A stretch of 64,000 nt of DNA from Chloroflexi bacterium AL-N1 (GCA_013122435.1 WYDT01000003.1:248001-312000); one strand, 5' to 3'. Positions 19,162-27,636 are shown, numbered from the stretch's first letter. Made by a program: numbers and translations. The notes: generated by a model not told the origin, from the sequence alone.

Positions 19162-19190
19162 ATTATACACCACTGAGGGTGAGTTTTCAA
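19162..19190 (-). promoter_or_regulatory. Sigma-70-type promoter of the dcw cluster
   Basis: On the minus strand TTGAAA (19190-19185) and TATAAT (19167-19162) are separated by exactly 17 bp. Predicted transcription start is near 19155, just before the MraZ boxes and 85 bases before the mraZ ATG. Confidence 0.8.
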
Positions 19191-19537
19191 GGTTTTTTGA
19201 GAGAAATATCCTTTTTCCGGCGACATTGGTGTATCAAATGAGCTACGACATGAAATCGTTTTAATAACTAAGGGGTGATCGATAATCGATAGGTTATAAA
19301 AATGATATTTAAGACAAAGTAGGAAGTATGGCGCATCTGCTACAATTTTTCCACAGATGGGTGCATATAGAGGGTTTTATGAGAGATTCCATCGAAGCAC
19401 GTACTTGGTGTCAATTACGTTTTTGAGGCACATTCGAGTATCATGGGATAGGTATGGTTAGGTATGGTGAGATATGACAAGATTGTAATGTAATTGATAG
19501 TTAGTTTTGATTAGTATGGCCTGCTTTAGGAGAAATC
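19191..19537. other. Intergenic region between dcw promoter and moaC
   Basis: AT-rich, non-coding. It contains the short repeated run GGTATGGTTAGGTATGGT near 19453 and the GATCGATAATCGAT pseudo-palindrome near 19277. A moaC promoter must be here, but no -35/-10 pair stands out. Confidence 0.4.
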
Positions 19538-20017
19538 ATGAGTAAACTTACCCATCTTGATGATCAGGGACAGGCCCACATGGTCGATGTGGGAAGCAAA
19601 GACGATACATTGCGTGAAGCTATTGCACGTGGTGCTGTATATATGCAACCAGCAACGTTGCAACTCATTCAGCAGGGCCATACGTCCAAGGGTGATGTGC
19701 TGGCTACCGCTCGTATTGCGGGTATCATGGCAGCCAAACGGACATCTGAGTTAATCCCGCTCTGCCATCCGCTTATGTTGACTCATGTCATGGTTACGCT
19801 GCAGATAGATGATACCAACAGCGCGGTCTTGGTTGAAGCAACAGTGCGCAATACGGGAAAAACCGGGGTTGAAATGGAGGCGTTAACGGCTGTTAGTGTT
19901 GCTGCGCTTACTATCTACGACATGTGCAAGGCAGTTGATCGCGGCATGCATATTAGTGACATTCGCGTTGCACAGAAACGTGGTGGCAAAAGTGGCGATC
20001 ATGTATTGGAAGCATAG
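19538..20017 (+). CDS. moaC: Cyclic pyranopterin monophosphate synthase MoaC
   Basis: Second enzyme of molybdenum cofactor synthesis, converting the MoaA product 3',8-cyclo-GTP to cPMP. The 159-residue protein contains the family motifs [73 protein letters not shown] (the catalytic Lys and Asp lie in these) and [10 protein letters not shown] at the end. AGGAGA four bases before the ATG supports the start. No other moa gene is near, so it is a stand-alone gene here. Confidence 0.97.
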   Translation: MSKLTHLDDQGQAHMVDVGSKDDTLREAIARGAVYMQPATLQLIQQGHTSKGDVLATARIAGIMAAKRTSELIPLCHPLMLTHVMVTLQIDDTNSAVLVEATVRNTGKTGVEMEALTAVSVAALTIYDMCKAVDRGMHISDIRVAQKRGGKSGDHVLEA

Positions 20018-20031
20018 CCGTATCCGGTGTT

Positions 20032-20424
20032 TCAGTCTTGTGTATGGGAGAGCGGTGTATTGTCAATGACACCAGATGAACTATCATTGCACTGATGCTG
20101 TGCTGGGCTGTTTGTTTGCAGTAAGCGATCAATTTCCCGATAACGTTCGGTAAGTTCATCAACGCGCAGCATGTACCTGATCGTCTGTTCCTCCACGTGT
20201 GTGCGGTTGATCGTGATGTGTCTGATTTCCATCTCGATCTGTGTCGTATATGTGTCCTGATTTGCCTGTTGTAGTTCTGCAAGGCGCCCTTCCATATCTT
20301 CAAGTTCCCAGGCCAGATCGCTGACAATCTCACGGACACTTTTTAACTCACCTGATAGCCTTTTTTGCTGGTTATAAAGCGCCTCAATAGGTGAAGCACC
20401 CTCTGCTGTTGATTGGCTTGTCAT
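20032..20424 (-). CDS. Coiled-coil protein of unknown function
   Basis: Not recognised. The 130-residue soluble protein is mostly one long predicted coiled coil (about residues 12-103) with heptad-like E/L/R/Q spacing, then a short disordered tail rich in S, T, N and Q. No cysteines pairs, signal peptide or membrane segment are seen. GGAAGG four bases before the ATG supports translation. It converges on moaC, with 14 bp between the stops, and is divergent from the SOS-type promoter at 20667. Confidence 0.6.
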   Translation of the reverse strand: MTSQSTAEGASPIEALYNQQKRLSGELKSVREIVSDLAWELEDMEGRLAELQQANQDTYTTQIEMEIRHITINRTHVEEQTIRYMLRVDELTERYREIDRLLQTNSPAQHQCNDSSSGVIDNTPLSHTQD

Positions 20425-20666
20425 AACACCTTCCCTTACTGTGTTTCTTTTGCGGTTATGAAGCTGTTCTATCCATTTGGAGCGTGCCTATCATGTGACT
20501 ACATTTGCAGTGGAACTGGGTCGAAGTATCGTTTCGTGTTGCAGTGTTCAACGAGGTAGCGAGAAGTTCTGTGCTTATGCCCCTTACCACACTATACTGT
20601 GTTGATAGCCACTTTATTATTCATTATGTTATTAAGCATAGCACGTGATAAGGCATTGGGCAAGGC

Positions 20667-20695
20667 TTGACTTAGAACAAATGTTCTGTTATACT
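20667..20695 (+). promoter_or_regulatory. SOS-type promoter with LexA box in the spacer
   Basis: TTGACT (20667-20672) and TATACT (20690-20695) have a 17-bp spacer that holds AGAACAAATGTTCT, a perfect palindrome matching the Gram-positive LexA core GAAC-N4-GTTC (20675-20686). LexA bound here would occlude RNA polymerase. Predicted start is near 20702, 30 bases before the first gene. Confidence 0.8.
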
Positions 20696-20731
20696 ATTCA
20701 TCAATTCACTGTACCATCAGGGAGCAATAAT

Positions 20732-21046
20732 ATGATACGGTCACGTGTCTATTTCCAAACACCTGGGCGTTTGCCCAACTATCTGTGGTCTCTTTTCCAG
20801 GCATTTTTTGTTGCCCCTGAGCCGGTCGAATTGCTCGAACAACGGTTTAATTTCCTTCCGCGCACGTTTCGTTGGCGGGGGACTTTATGCCGTGTGCGGT
20901 CAGTAACCCACGTTTGGGATCACGAATATCGTTGGGGGGGTACTCCTCGACGCTACTTTCGGGTAACATGTCACCGTGGTGAGTGTTATATTTTGTTCCA
21001 AAATCTCCACGTTGGAACCTGGCATATAGATATAGGGGGCGTATGA
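20732..21046 (+). CDS. DUF6504-like small protein, probable SOS gene
   Basis: A 104-residue basic, aromatic-rich protein. The pattern FRWRGTLCRVRSVTHVW followed by RRYFRVTCHRGECYILFQN and a final W-x-I resembles DUF6504, a small domain I associate with error-prone repair loci (ImuB/DnaE2) in Actinobacteria and Chloroflexota; exact function is unknown. The ATG at 20732 has CAGGGAG six bases upstream, and upstream in-frame codons would lie in the promoter. The SOS promoter just ahead and the four-base overlap with the next gene suggest a DNA-damage-induced pair. Confidence 0.7.
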   Translation: MIRSRVYFQTPGRLPNYLWSLFQAFFVAPEPVELLEQRFNFLPRTFRWRGTLCRVRSVTHVWDHEYRWGGTPRRYFRVTCHRGECYILFQNLHVGTWHIDIGGV

Positions 21047-21264
21047 TGTATCTCGGATGGTTTGATGATACACCGAAAAAAAGCACCAGGGCAAAGATCG
21101 AGGAGGCGGTTGCCGCATACATTGATCGTTTTAAGACGAAGCCTAATGTGGTAATCGTTAACGAAATTGATCGCATGGATGTAGATGGGGTATTGGTTCG
21201 TAGTGAACACTACATGGTTCGTAACAACTTCTGGGTTGGTTGGGAAGATATGGCCAAGGTTTGA
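21043..21264 (+). CDS. Small protein co-translated with the DUF6504-like gene
   Basis: A 73-residue protein starting at the ATGATG that overlaps the previous stop by four bases, with GGGGG just upstream. It reads MMYLGWFDDTPKK, then an amphipathic helix (STRAKIEEAVAAYIDRF), a strand with PNVVIVNE and a C-terminal RNNFWVGWED. No catalytic motif is visible. Its arrangement behind a LexA-box promoter suggests an SOS accessory protein; the function is not known to me. Confidence 0.65.
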   Translation: MMYLGWFDDTPKKSTRAKIEEAVAAYIDRFKTKPNVVIVNEIDRMDVDGVLVRSEHYMVRNNFWVGWEDMAKV

Positions 21265-21305
21265 TCATCCAGTGCTTGGCCTTCAAAACGAACGCAACAG
21301 CAAAC

Positions 21306-21335
21306 AGAGGAGCAAAGAACTATCTTTGCTCCTCT
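21306..21335. terminator. Strong hairpin between convergent genes
   Basis: AGAGGAGCAAAG and CTTTGCTCCTCT form a perfect 12-bp stem with a 6-nt loop, between the stop at 21264 (+) and the stop at 21341 (-). On the minus strand it is followed by GTTTGCTGTT, so it probably ends the minus-strand gene and may work in both directions. Confidence 0.7.
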
Positions 21336-21340
21336 GCTCA

Positions 21341-21898
21341 TTATGAGGGGCGCCACCAAGAGCAGCGATTCACGGCTGCTTGTGCCAGCGCATTTGACAG
21401 ATCCTGAAGTTCTTTACAACGTGGATCAGGGAGAAACTTACAATTGTTGCAACAGTGTACTGGTGCATGGCATTGCCAGCAGAATTGTGCGACGTTATAC
21501 AGCGCGGCACTACACTTCCAACACGTCAACTCGATCACATCGTCCTCACCAAGTGCTTCAGGGGGAATCCATGGCCCAGTAAATTGTTCTGGCGATATTG
21601 CTTGTCCTTGCGAGAGGCTTTCTATCGGAACCAACGGTGTTGCCGGTGCTTGCTGCTGGGCAAGCCATGCTAATCCATCATGGGCTGCCTGATTATTGGG
21701 ATTAATCGCCAGAACATTTTCGAGAGCAATTTGTTGGTCGGCGGGGTCGTCCATGGCACCACTCAACCAGAGCCAGGCATGCTCATTGCGTTCATCCATC
21801 TCGATCACCTGGAGCAGGAGCCCCTGAGCATCGGTTTTGCGTCCTTCGGTGACGGCGATAGCCCCATCATACAACAATTGGGCAATGTCTTCACTCAT
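21341..21898 (-). CDS. TPR-like protein with C-terminal zinc ribbon (copy A)
   Basis: A 185-residue protein. The N-terminal 75 residues contain two helix-turn-helix TPR-like units (DAQGLLLQVIEMDERNEHAWLWL and QQIALENVLAINPNNQAAHDGL). After a Pro/Gln-rich linker, the C-terminus has three CxxC-type pairs (CWKCSAALY, CWQCHAP, CCNNC plus PRCKEL), which look like a double zinc ribbon. Such proteins often act as adaptors in Chloroflexota, but no partner is visible. Its N-terminal half is almost identical to the next gene upstream. The preceding gene region has the same orientation, so the two may be co-expressed. Confidence 0.65.
   Translation of the reverse strand: MSEDIAQLLYDGAIAVTEGRKTDAQGLLLQVIEMDERNEHAWLWLSGAMDDPADQQIALENVLAINPNNQAAHDGLAWLAQQQAPATPLVPIESLSQGQAISPEQFTGPWIPPEALGEDDVIELTCWKCSAALYNVAQFCWQCHAPVHCCNNCKFLPDPRCKELQDLSNALAQAAVNRCSWWRPS
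21765..21888 (-). repeat. 124-bp identical repeat, copy A
   Basis: This segment is identical base for base to 22056-22179 and lies in the first half of two adjacent paralogous genes. Flanking parts of the repeat are about 90% identical. The perfect core implies recent duplication or gene conversion. Confidence 0.9.
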
Positions 21899-21940
21899 GT
21901 GCTGTCACTCCCTTGCAGCAAAGCTATGTGGTTTTTACAA

Positions 21941-22192
21941 TCAACTCTGAGTGAGCCATGCTAATCCATCACGAGCTGCCTGGTTGTTGGGGTTGATCGC
22001 CAGGACATTTTCGAGAGCAATTTGCTGGTCAGCGGGATCATCCATAGCACCACTTAACCAGAGCCAGGCATGCTCATTGCGTTCATCCATCTCGATCACC
22101 TGGAGCAGGAGCCCCTGAGCATCGGTTTTGCGTCCTTCGGTGACGGCGATAGCCCCATCATACAACAATTGGGCAATGTTTCTATCTGTCAT
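21941..22192 (-). CDS. Short TPR-like paralogue without zinc ribbon (copy B)
   Basis: An 83-residue protein nearly identical to residues 1-78 of the gene at 21341-21898 (differences at the first few and last few codons). It stops after WLTQS, where copy A continues into its linker and zinc ribbons. It therefore keeps the TPR-like helices only. It could be a functional single-domain variant or the remnant of a tandem duplication. Both copies use the same orientation, 42 bp apart. Confidence 0.6.
   Translation of the reverse strand: MTDRNIAQLLYDGAIAVTEGRKTDAQGLLLQVIEMDERNEHAWLWLSGAMDDPADQQIALENVLAINPNNQAARDGLAWLTQS
22056..22179 (-). repeat. 124-bp identical repeat, copy B
   Basis: Identical to 21765-21888; see that entry. 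The two copies are direct repeats about 290 bp apart, so they could recombine to delete one gene. Confidence 0.9.
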
Positions 22193-22231
22193 TACTTTGT
22201 CCTGATATCAAACATGTGAGAAAGACGTTCA

Positions 22232-23593
22232 TTATGCTAATACAGCCTGACGCACGATCTCAATAAATGCTTCTTCCTGTTCATTCAAGATAGTACGTAC
22301 ATCAAACAGGAGACGGTCCTCTACGATGCGACCAATGACGGGAGGATTGCTGAGACGAAGGCGGTGTGCCATCTTATCTGGACGTTGGGAGGTAAGGGCG
22401 ATGGCAAAACTTGGGAGTGTTTCACCTGGCAGCGATCCACCGCCGATAGCACTGGTGCTTTCGACAACGGTAGCGTGCTCAGATCCCAGCAGGGCCACAA
22501 GCCGTTCTGTGCGCTTTTGGAGTTGATCTGGTGCTGCAGCAATCATCCGCCACACAGGTATGTCATCGGGAGCACGATTATTGAGATAGGCCAACAAAGT
22601 GGCTTCTAAACCAGCGAGTGTGGTTTTATCTACCCGTACGGCGCGTGCCAGTGGATGTTGACGCAGTTGTGTAATGAGTGTTTGTTGCCCAACGATCAGA
22701 CCTGCCTGCGGTCCCCCTAACAACTTATCACCGCTGAAGGTAATAAGATCGGCCCCAGCCTGGACACTTTCCTGCACCGTTGGCTCTGGCGCTAAACCAT
22801 AGGGTTGCGTTGACAACAGGGTGCCGCTTCCCAGATCATCTAACACAGGAATAGCATGGGCCTGCCCCAATATGCTTAATTCATGAAGTGGTGTTTCATG
22901 GACAAACCCCATCAACCTGAAATTACTGGTATGAATACGCATAAGTAGTGCTGTTTGTAGGCTCAGTGCCGCAGCGTAATCACGAACATAGGTGCGATTT
23001 GTCGTACCTACTTCAACAAGTGTTGCCCCACTTTGGCGCAACACATCGGGGATACGAAAGCCTCCACCAATTTCGACCGCTTGTCCTCGTGACACAACCA
23101 CCTCACGCCCAGCCGCCAGTGTGATCAACGTCAGATAGATTGCGGCTGCATTGTTGTTGACAATAAGTGCTGCTTCGGCGCCTGTCAGATGGCATAGTAG
23201 TGCTGTAACGTGGGTTGTGCGTGAGCCGCGCGCACCCATCTCCAGGTCGTATTCCAGGTTTGAGTATCCGGTACCGACAGCTTCCATCGCTTGTATCGCT
23301 GCATGACTGAGGGGTGCGCGGCCTAAGTTGGTCTGAATGATAACACCCGTGCCATTAATAACCGGACGCAGTGATGGTCTTCCCAGTACACGTGCCTGGT
23401 TAAACGCCACATCGGCCAATTCTTCAGTTGAAGGGGCCTCTTCCCCACGTGTCACAGCTTTTCGTGCAGTATCGATTGATTGCCGTGCAGCATTTACCAG
23501 CAGATGTCGTGGCATACTGTCTTCCTGAAATCGCTGTTCAAGCAGTTGCACCAATGTATCTACGGCAGGTAGTTTTCGATAGGCAGATGTCAC
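22232..23593 (-). CDS. selA: L-seryl-tRNA(Sec) selenium transferase SelA
   Basis: PLP enzyme converting Ser-tRNA(Sec) to Sec-tRNA(Sec) with selenophosphate. The 453-residue protein has the SelA N-terminal domain (LPAVDTLVQLLEQ, NGTGVIIQTNLGRAPLS), the substrate loop YSNLEYDLEMGARGSR, and the PLP lysine in FSGDKLLGGPQAGLIVG near residue 287. Start is a GTG at 23593 with GGAGGAG eight bases upstream. No selB, selC, selD or obvious selenoprotein gene is in the window, so the rest of the pathway must lie elsewhere. Confidence 0.96.
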   Translation of the reverse strand: MTSAYRKLPAVDTLVQLLEQRFQEDSMPRHLLVNAARQSIDTARKAVTRGEEAPSTEELADVAFNQARVLGRPSLRPVINGTGVIIQTNLGRAPLSHAAIQAMEAVGTGYSNLEYDLEMGARGSRTTHVTALLCHLTGAEAALIVNNNAAAIYLTLITLAAGREVVVSRGQAVEIGGGFRIPDVLRQSGATLVEVGTTNRTYVRDYAAALSLQTALLMRIHTSNFRLMGFVHETPLHELSILGQAHAIPVLDDLGSGTLLSTQPYGLAPEPTVQESVQAGADLITFSGDKLLGGPQAGLIVGQQTLITQLRQHPLARAVRVDKTTLAGLEATLLAYLNNRAPDDIPVWRMIAAAPDQLQKRTERLVALLGSEHATVVESTSAIGGGSLPGETLPSFAIALTSQRPDKMAHRLRLSNPPVIGRIVEDRLLFDVRTILNEQEEAFIEIVRQAVLA

Positions 23594-23688
23594 GTACCAT
23601 GCTCCTCCAAGCGGAACCTTCTACTCTATTGTAGCATAACGCTGTGAGCGGTGTTTTGATTATACGTTTGTTTTGAATGAGACACCTG

Positions 23689-24777
23689 TTAGAGTCGTAC
23701 CTTCTGCAACATATTAGCAAACCAGCCACGTGCCTGTTGCGATTCAGGGCGAGTGAACAATTGTTCGTGGCCCGACAGCAGTATTAGTTGTGGAAGCCCT
23801 GTGTTGTAATCATCAGCCATGAGTACCCGCCGCCCTGCGCTCACTGCCCGATCGGTAGGGGTCGCCACCGCGAGTTGTTCATAACACACTGCCGCAAAGT
23901 GTGCTGCAAGGTTGGGTGATAGGCCGATACCAGAGGTAATACTGGCCGGTATACCGGACCCGGTGAGCATGGCTGCCAATACAATGGGAGCGGCAGTAAT
24001 GCGCCCAACATCTTCACCAACACTGGCAAAAGTCACCAATCGCAGTAATCTGGTCTGTTGGAGCATATGCCGAAGCGGCGAAAACTCAATCCCGTGACCA
24101 ATGGCCAGAAAGGGCATTCCCTGTTGTGAAAACTCAATAGGGGCGGCGCAGTATAATACGTGCACAGGTTCGCTGTTGAGTACTGACTGCAAGGCATGTG
24201 TTTCCACATCTCGCATCAATCTTAGATTGACATACCCACTGCGAATGGCATCGGTGAGTGCGGTTTTAAGGGCGATAAGTTGAGTTTCTTCACCACATGC
24301 TGCTACTGCGAGAACCTGCAGTGGACCATCGAGGAGGACCGGATCACATTTCTGAGTGCTGGGGATACTTCGTACCAGAGTGTAATCATCCCGTAGTGCT
24401 GGTAGCCATTTCTGGGTATCGCCAAGCATCAACCATTCCCACGGCAGTGCTATCAATTCAGGGACATCTATTTGAAACTGGATCTGGACATAGGTGGCCT
24501 GTGCTGCGGCAGTACGCGCTGTTCGCAACAGGAGATCGCGCAATGGTGAAACAAAGAGGCTCTGTCCGATCTGGTGTCCAATGGCCACCGGATCAGTAAT
24601 TGACAGCGCAACTTCAGGCTGGAGTAATTGCTCAGCACGAGTCACGAGTCGTTCGGGTAACGCGAGTTCCGTGTGTAACTGGGTATGTGCTGTTGTGGCG
24701 CGTACTGCATAAGTACCACCAATAATGCGTGGGCCGATTTGGATGCACAACGAAAGAGGAGGAGTATGCATATGCAA
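23689..24777 (-). CDS. CHAT-domain-like protein lacking the catalytic dyad
   Basis: A 362-residue soluble protein. The N-terminal part has LFVSPLRDLLLRT and FQIDVPELIALPWEWLMLGD, which match the region preceding CHAT protease domains. The C-terminal fold follows the CHAT order, ending in GLPQLILLSG. However, the place of the catalytic histidine (normally HFxGHG) reads VHVLYCAAPIEF and the place of the catalytic cysteine (normally SACETG) reads VTFASVGED, so both residues seem lost. It is likely a pseudo-protease or a binding version of the domain. It is downstream of a glycosyltransferase gene on the same strand, 33 bp apart. Confidence 0.65.
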   Translation of the reverse strand: MHMHTPPLSLCIQIGPRIIGGTYAVRATTAHTQLHTELALPERLVTRAEQLLQPEVALSITDPVAIGHQIGQSLFVSPLRDLLLRTARTAAAQATYVQIQFQIDVPELIALPWEWLMLGDTQKWLPALRDDYTLVRSIPSTQKCDPVLLDGPLQVLAVAACGEETQLIALKTALTDAIRSGYVNLRLMRDVETHALQSVLNSEPVHVLYCAAPIEFSQQGMPFLAIGHGIEFSPLRHMLQQTRLLRLVTFASVGEDVGRITAAPIVLAAMLTGSGIPASITSGIGLSPNLAAHFAAVCYEQLAVATPTDRAVSAGRRVLMADDYNTGLPQLILLSGHEQLFTRPESQQARGWFANMLQKVRL

Positions 24778-24809
24778 TCCAGAGTTACCTGTAACGTGTT
24801 CGCAACTGC

Positions 24810-26138
24810 TTAGGTATATTGGTACAAACGACGTTCACTTAGCATACGCTTGTATTCTGTAAGCGTACGACGCGCTACGACTGGCCAATCGAAGGTTGTT
24901 CGTACAATCTCCACACTTGCCTCGCCCCACTCCGCCCAGCACGAACGTTGCTCGATCACCCTGATCAGTTTTGTGATGAGGTCATCGATATCTCCGGGCC
25001 GCACCAGGAAACCATTACGATTATCAAACACCTTATCTGGAATGCCACCTACGGCTGATGCGATTAAAGGCCGACGGTGAATCATCCCTTCCAAGGTTAC
25101 TAGCGATGAGCCTTCGTACAACGTAGGATGTACAACGATATCAATTTCTTCGTATAGACTATGGAGTTCGGTGTCGTTGAGTTGTCCTACAAATATCACA
25201 TGCTCGGTAAGACTATGTTGTTGTACCAATGCTTCTAACGCTGGGCGTTCTTTCCCCTGACCAACCAGTAGCCACTGCCAGTTTGATGGCAAGCGATCAC
25301 GCAGTCGTGCCAGTGCTTCGATCAGAATGTGATACCCCTTGTTAAGTTCAAGTCGTCCCACACTAAGTAATCGTAGCTGACTGTCTGCCAATCGGAAACG
25401 TTCGCGTAGTTGAGCGCGTTCATCTTTGTCTACATACCCAAGGCATTCATCAACATCGATAGCGCTGGGAATCACCGCGACACGTTGTGGATCAACACCA
25501 AGATAGTGTGGAACATCGTCCTGCGTGCATGCATCTGTCGCGATAGCTCGATCTGCACAACGTGTACCATAGCTGTAGAGCAGGCGGAAAGGTGCATATG
25601 CAAACCACTTGCGTTTGTCGGGAGTACGATATTCCTCTAAACCGTGTGGATTAGCAATAAAAGGTATGTGTTTCAGGAGAGGATCACGCTGTCTGATCCA
25701 ACCATAGCCAAGTGCACACAAACCCTGAGCGTGGATAATGTCATACGCACCACGTCGGGCTGCAGTGGCGACGGCACACCCAAGTTGCCAGGAGTAGTGT
25801 GGATAATTGATCTGTCGTCCCAAAATGGAGTTGGGTCGCAGAACAGGAGTGGTGTAATCGTAGCGCAAAAAAACCACCGATGCGACCCCAGGCAAATACG
25901 TTGGCTCATGAGTCAAGGTGTATTCACCGTCGTTGGTTTGGTATAGCTCTGCCGTTGGTGGTTGCACATACAGCGTAACATGGACTCCCAGACGGGCCAA
26001 ATGGGTGACCAGGTGAAATACATGTCGTTCTATGCCCCCAAAACCGTGAATTGGGTAGACCACACGCGCAAGCATGGCTATGCGTAGAGGCTGTTGGCCG
26101 TTGCTATTTACTACAGATGCACGCACATTTTGAGACAT
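24810..26138 (-). CDS. Family 4 (GT-B) glycosyltransferase
   Basis: Predicted retaining glycosyltransferase using a nucleotide sugar. The N-terminal domain begins IAMLARVVYPIHGFGGIERHVFHL, the typical acceptor-side glycine-rich loop; the C-terminal domain has LLSVGRLELNKGYHILIEAL and the donor-binding E-x7-E motif PTLYEGSSLVTLEGM. Length 442 suits the family. No signal peptide or membrane segment is present. Acceptor and donor cannot be predicted; no other sugar-polymer gene is adjacent. Confidence 0.9.
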   Translation of the reverse strand: MSQNVRASVVNSNGQQPLRIAMLARVVYPIHGFGGIERHVFHLVTHLARLGVHVTLYVQPPTAELYQTNDGEYTLTHEPTYLPGVASVVFLRYDYTTPVLRPNSILGRQINYPHYSWQLGCAVATAARRGAYDIIHAQGLCALGYGWIRQRDPLLKHIPFIANPHGLEEYRTPDKRKWFAYAPFRLLYSYGTRCADRAIATDACTQDDVPHYLGVDPQRVAVIPSAIDVDECLGYVDKDERAQLRERFRLADSQLRLLSVGRLELNKGYHILIEALARLRDRLPSNWQWLLVGQGKERPALEALVQQHSLTEHVIFVGQLNDTELHSLYEEIDIVVHPTLYEGSSLVTLEGMIHRRPLIASAVGGIPDKVFDNRNGFLVRPGDIDDLITKLIRVIEQRSCWAEWGEASVEIVRTTFDWPVVARRTLTEYKRMLSERRLYQYT

Positions 26139-26430
26139 ACTTATCCCATATTCTGTGACGCAATAGGAGCCACGCGCACAGAAAAATACAATTCAAATAG
26201 ACGTCAGTTCCGCGAATATATACTACCCCAATAAGAATTACTATTGTATCACATATCGCTTGCCTTCATCTCTTGTGAATACAAAATCTTGTAAAAAAAA
26301 GATCACTTTTGATACCTCCAACCGTATATATAATAGCGGTTTCTCGCAGTGCCGTTTAGTTAGTGTTGTCGAAAGGCTCTAACTGGCTTTCCATAGCGGT
26401 ATTTATCATTATGAACATGTTGTAAGGCGT
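26139..26430. other. AT-rich intergenic region
   Basis: No gene seen. It separates the divergent glycosyltransferase (-) and the small zinc-finger gene (+) and must hold both promoters, but no convincing -35/-10 pair is evident. Confidence 0.4.
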
Positions 26431-26703
26431 ATGTCGGAACACATTATTGATCGTTGCATAGAACTACAGGCACGGATTGCAGCTTATGCGATTGGGCAAT
26501 CTGATTCTGATCCAGAGTTGATCGAGCATTTGGCATCGTGTGAATCATGTCACCGTGACTTTCATATCTATGCAGAAATTGCTTACAATGGCCCTGAACC
26601 AGGGTCTGCCTTTGCACCTCCACCAGGGATGCGAAGACGAGTGATTAACACTATTGTTACTGGCAGAATGGGTGATCCCGAAGGGCGTCGCCCTCGCCAG
26701 TAA
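26431..26703 (+). CDS. Small anti-sigma-type zinc-finger protein
   Basis: A 90-residue soluble protein. The central EHLASCESCHRDF carries the H-x3-C-x2-C motif of zinc-binding anti-sigma (ZAS/zf-HC2) domains, preceded by a helix (RCIELQARIAAYAIGQ) as in those proteins. There is no membrane segment, so it would act as a soluble factor. No sigma-factor gene is adjacent, which makes the role uncertain. The ribosome site (AAGG) is weak. Confidence 0.55.
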   Translation: MSEHIIDRCIELQARIAAYAIGQSDSDPELIEHLASCESCHRDFHIYAEIAYNGPEPGSAFAPPPGMRRRVINTIVTGRMGDPEGRRPRQ

Positions 26704-27183
26704 AGATGAAGTGATGAGTGGGTAGCAATTTTTGTATCTATGATCTAGTAGCTAATATGTCGAATGTCTCTGGATATTATTTCAAATGTACAGGCACAAC
26801 TGTCTCATATGCGGGATAGTCAGCCTTCTATGCACCACCAACCAAATAAATGGCCTGTTAACTCAGGTTTACATGAGTGTCACACACGACCACGGATTTT
26901 GTCCTGTACCCATCGCTGGCTACACAACGATATTATCCTGTTGTGGATAACGTACGTCATGATGATGTCGACGATCATTGCGGGTGTTCTGAATGCTGCA
27001 ATGTTTGTGACGTTTCACAGGGTTGTCTCATCGTTTGTGGCACTGTGCATCCCGCACAACAACTTCCTCTTGTTGAGTCCTTATGCTGTTACCTCAAGGT
27101 TGTCCATCACATCAACTTGACAGGGTAGATGTTGCGTTCTAGGATGCGCGCACAGTAAATTTCAACATTCTAGATAGAGGTTC
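26704..27183. other. Region without a convincing gene
   Basis: Two overlapping plus-strand reading frames exist, 26764-27120 (118 codons) and 26877-27128 (83 codons, GTG start, cysteine-rich in the middle). Neither has a ribosome site or a recognisable domain. The 83-codon frame (CGCSECCNVC region) is the more protein-like. I do not call a gene here. Confidence 0.35.
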
Positions 27184-27636
27184 ATGGTGTATAACTTTTT
27201 GGTGTTTATACACAGCTATGTTCGCTGGGCTATCTTCATTCTCGCTATCTGGGCACTCTACAGTGCCTACATGGGTTTGATTCGTAAACGTGATTGGACA
27301 GAGGCCGACCGCCGTCCGGGATCGCTCTTCACATTAGTGATGAGTGTTCAGTTGCTCATTGGCTTTCTGGTCTATTTTTATCCTGGTGGGTTAGTATTAT
27401 CAGCGTTTTCCAATATTAGTAACGCTATGGCTACAACACAATTGCGCTTCTTCGTCGCTGAACATCTTGTCGTCATGATTATTGCGATTGCGTTTGCTCA
27501 TATTGGCACTGCGCGGGCCAAACGCGCGGTATCTGCGATTGCCAAATATCGCCAATCAGCCATCTGGTATACGCTCTCAACGATTACGATGTTACTAGGG
27601 ATTCCCTGGTGGCGTGCCATGTTCCGTGGGTTGTAG
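27184..27636 (+). CDS. Small four-helix membrane protein
   Basis: Not assigned to a family. The 150-residue protein has four predicted membrane segments (about 5-27, 47-67, 88-108 and 124-143). Histidines inside or next to helices (IHSYVRW, AEHLVVM, FAHIG) resemble the spacing of b-type haem or quinone-binding four-helix proteins, but this is only a suggestion. AGAGG three bases before the ATG supports the start. A terminator follows at 27792. Confidence 0.6.
   Translation: MVYNFLVFIHSYVRWAIFILAIWALYSAYMGLIRKRDWTEADRRPGSLFTLVMSVQLLIGFLVYFYPGGLVLSAFSNISNAMATTQLRFFVAEHLVVMIIAIAFAHIGTARAKRAVSAIAKYRQSAIWYTLSTITMLLGIPWWRAMFRGL

Noticed and set aside
22232..24777. Search for tRNA-Sec or a SECIS-like hairpin near selA
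   Set aside because: Nothing convincing seen.
26764..27128. Two overlapping plus-strand open frames, one cysteine-rich
   Set aside because: No ribosome site, no recognisable domain, and atypical composition; not called as genes.
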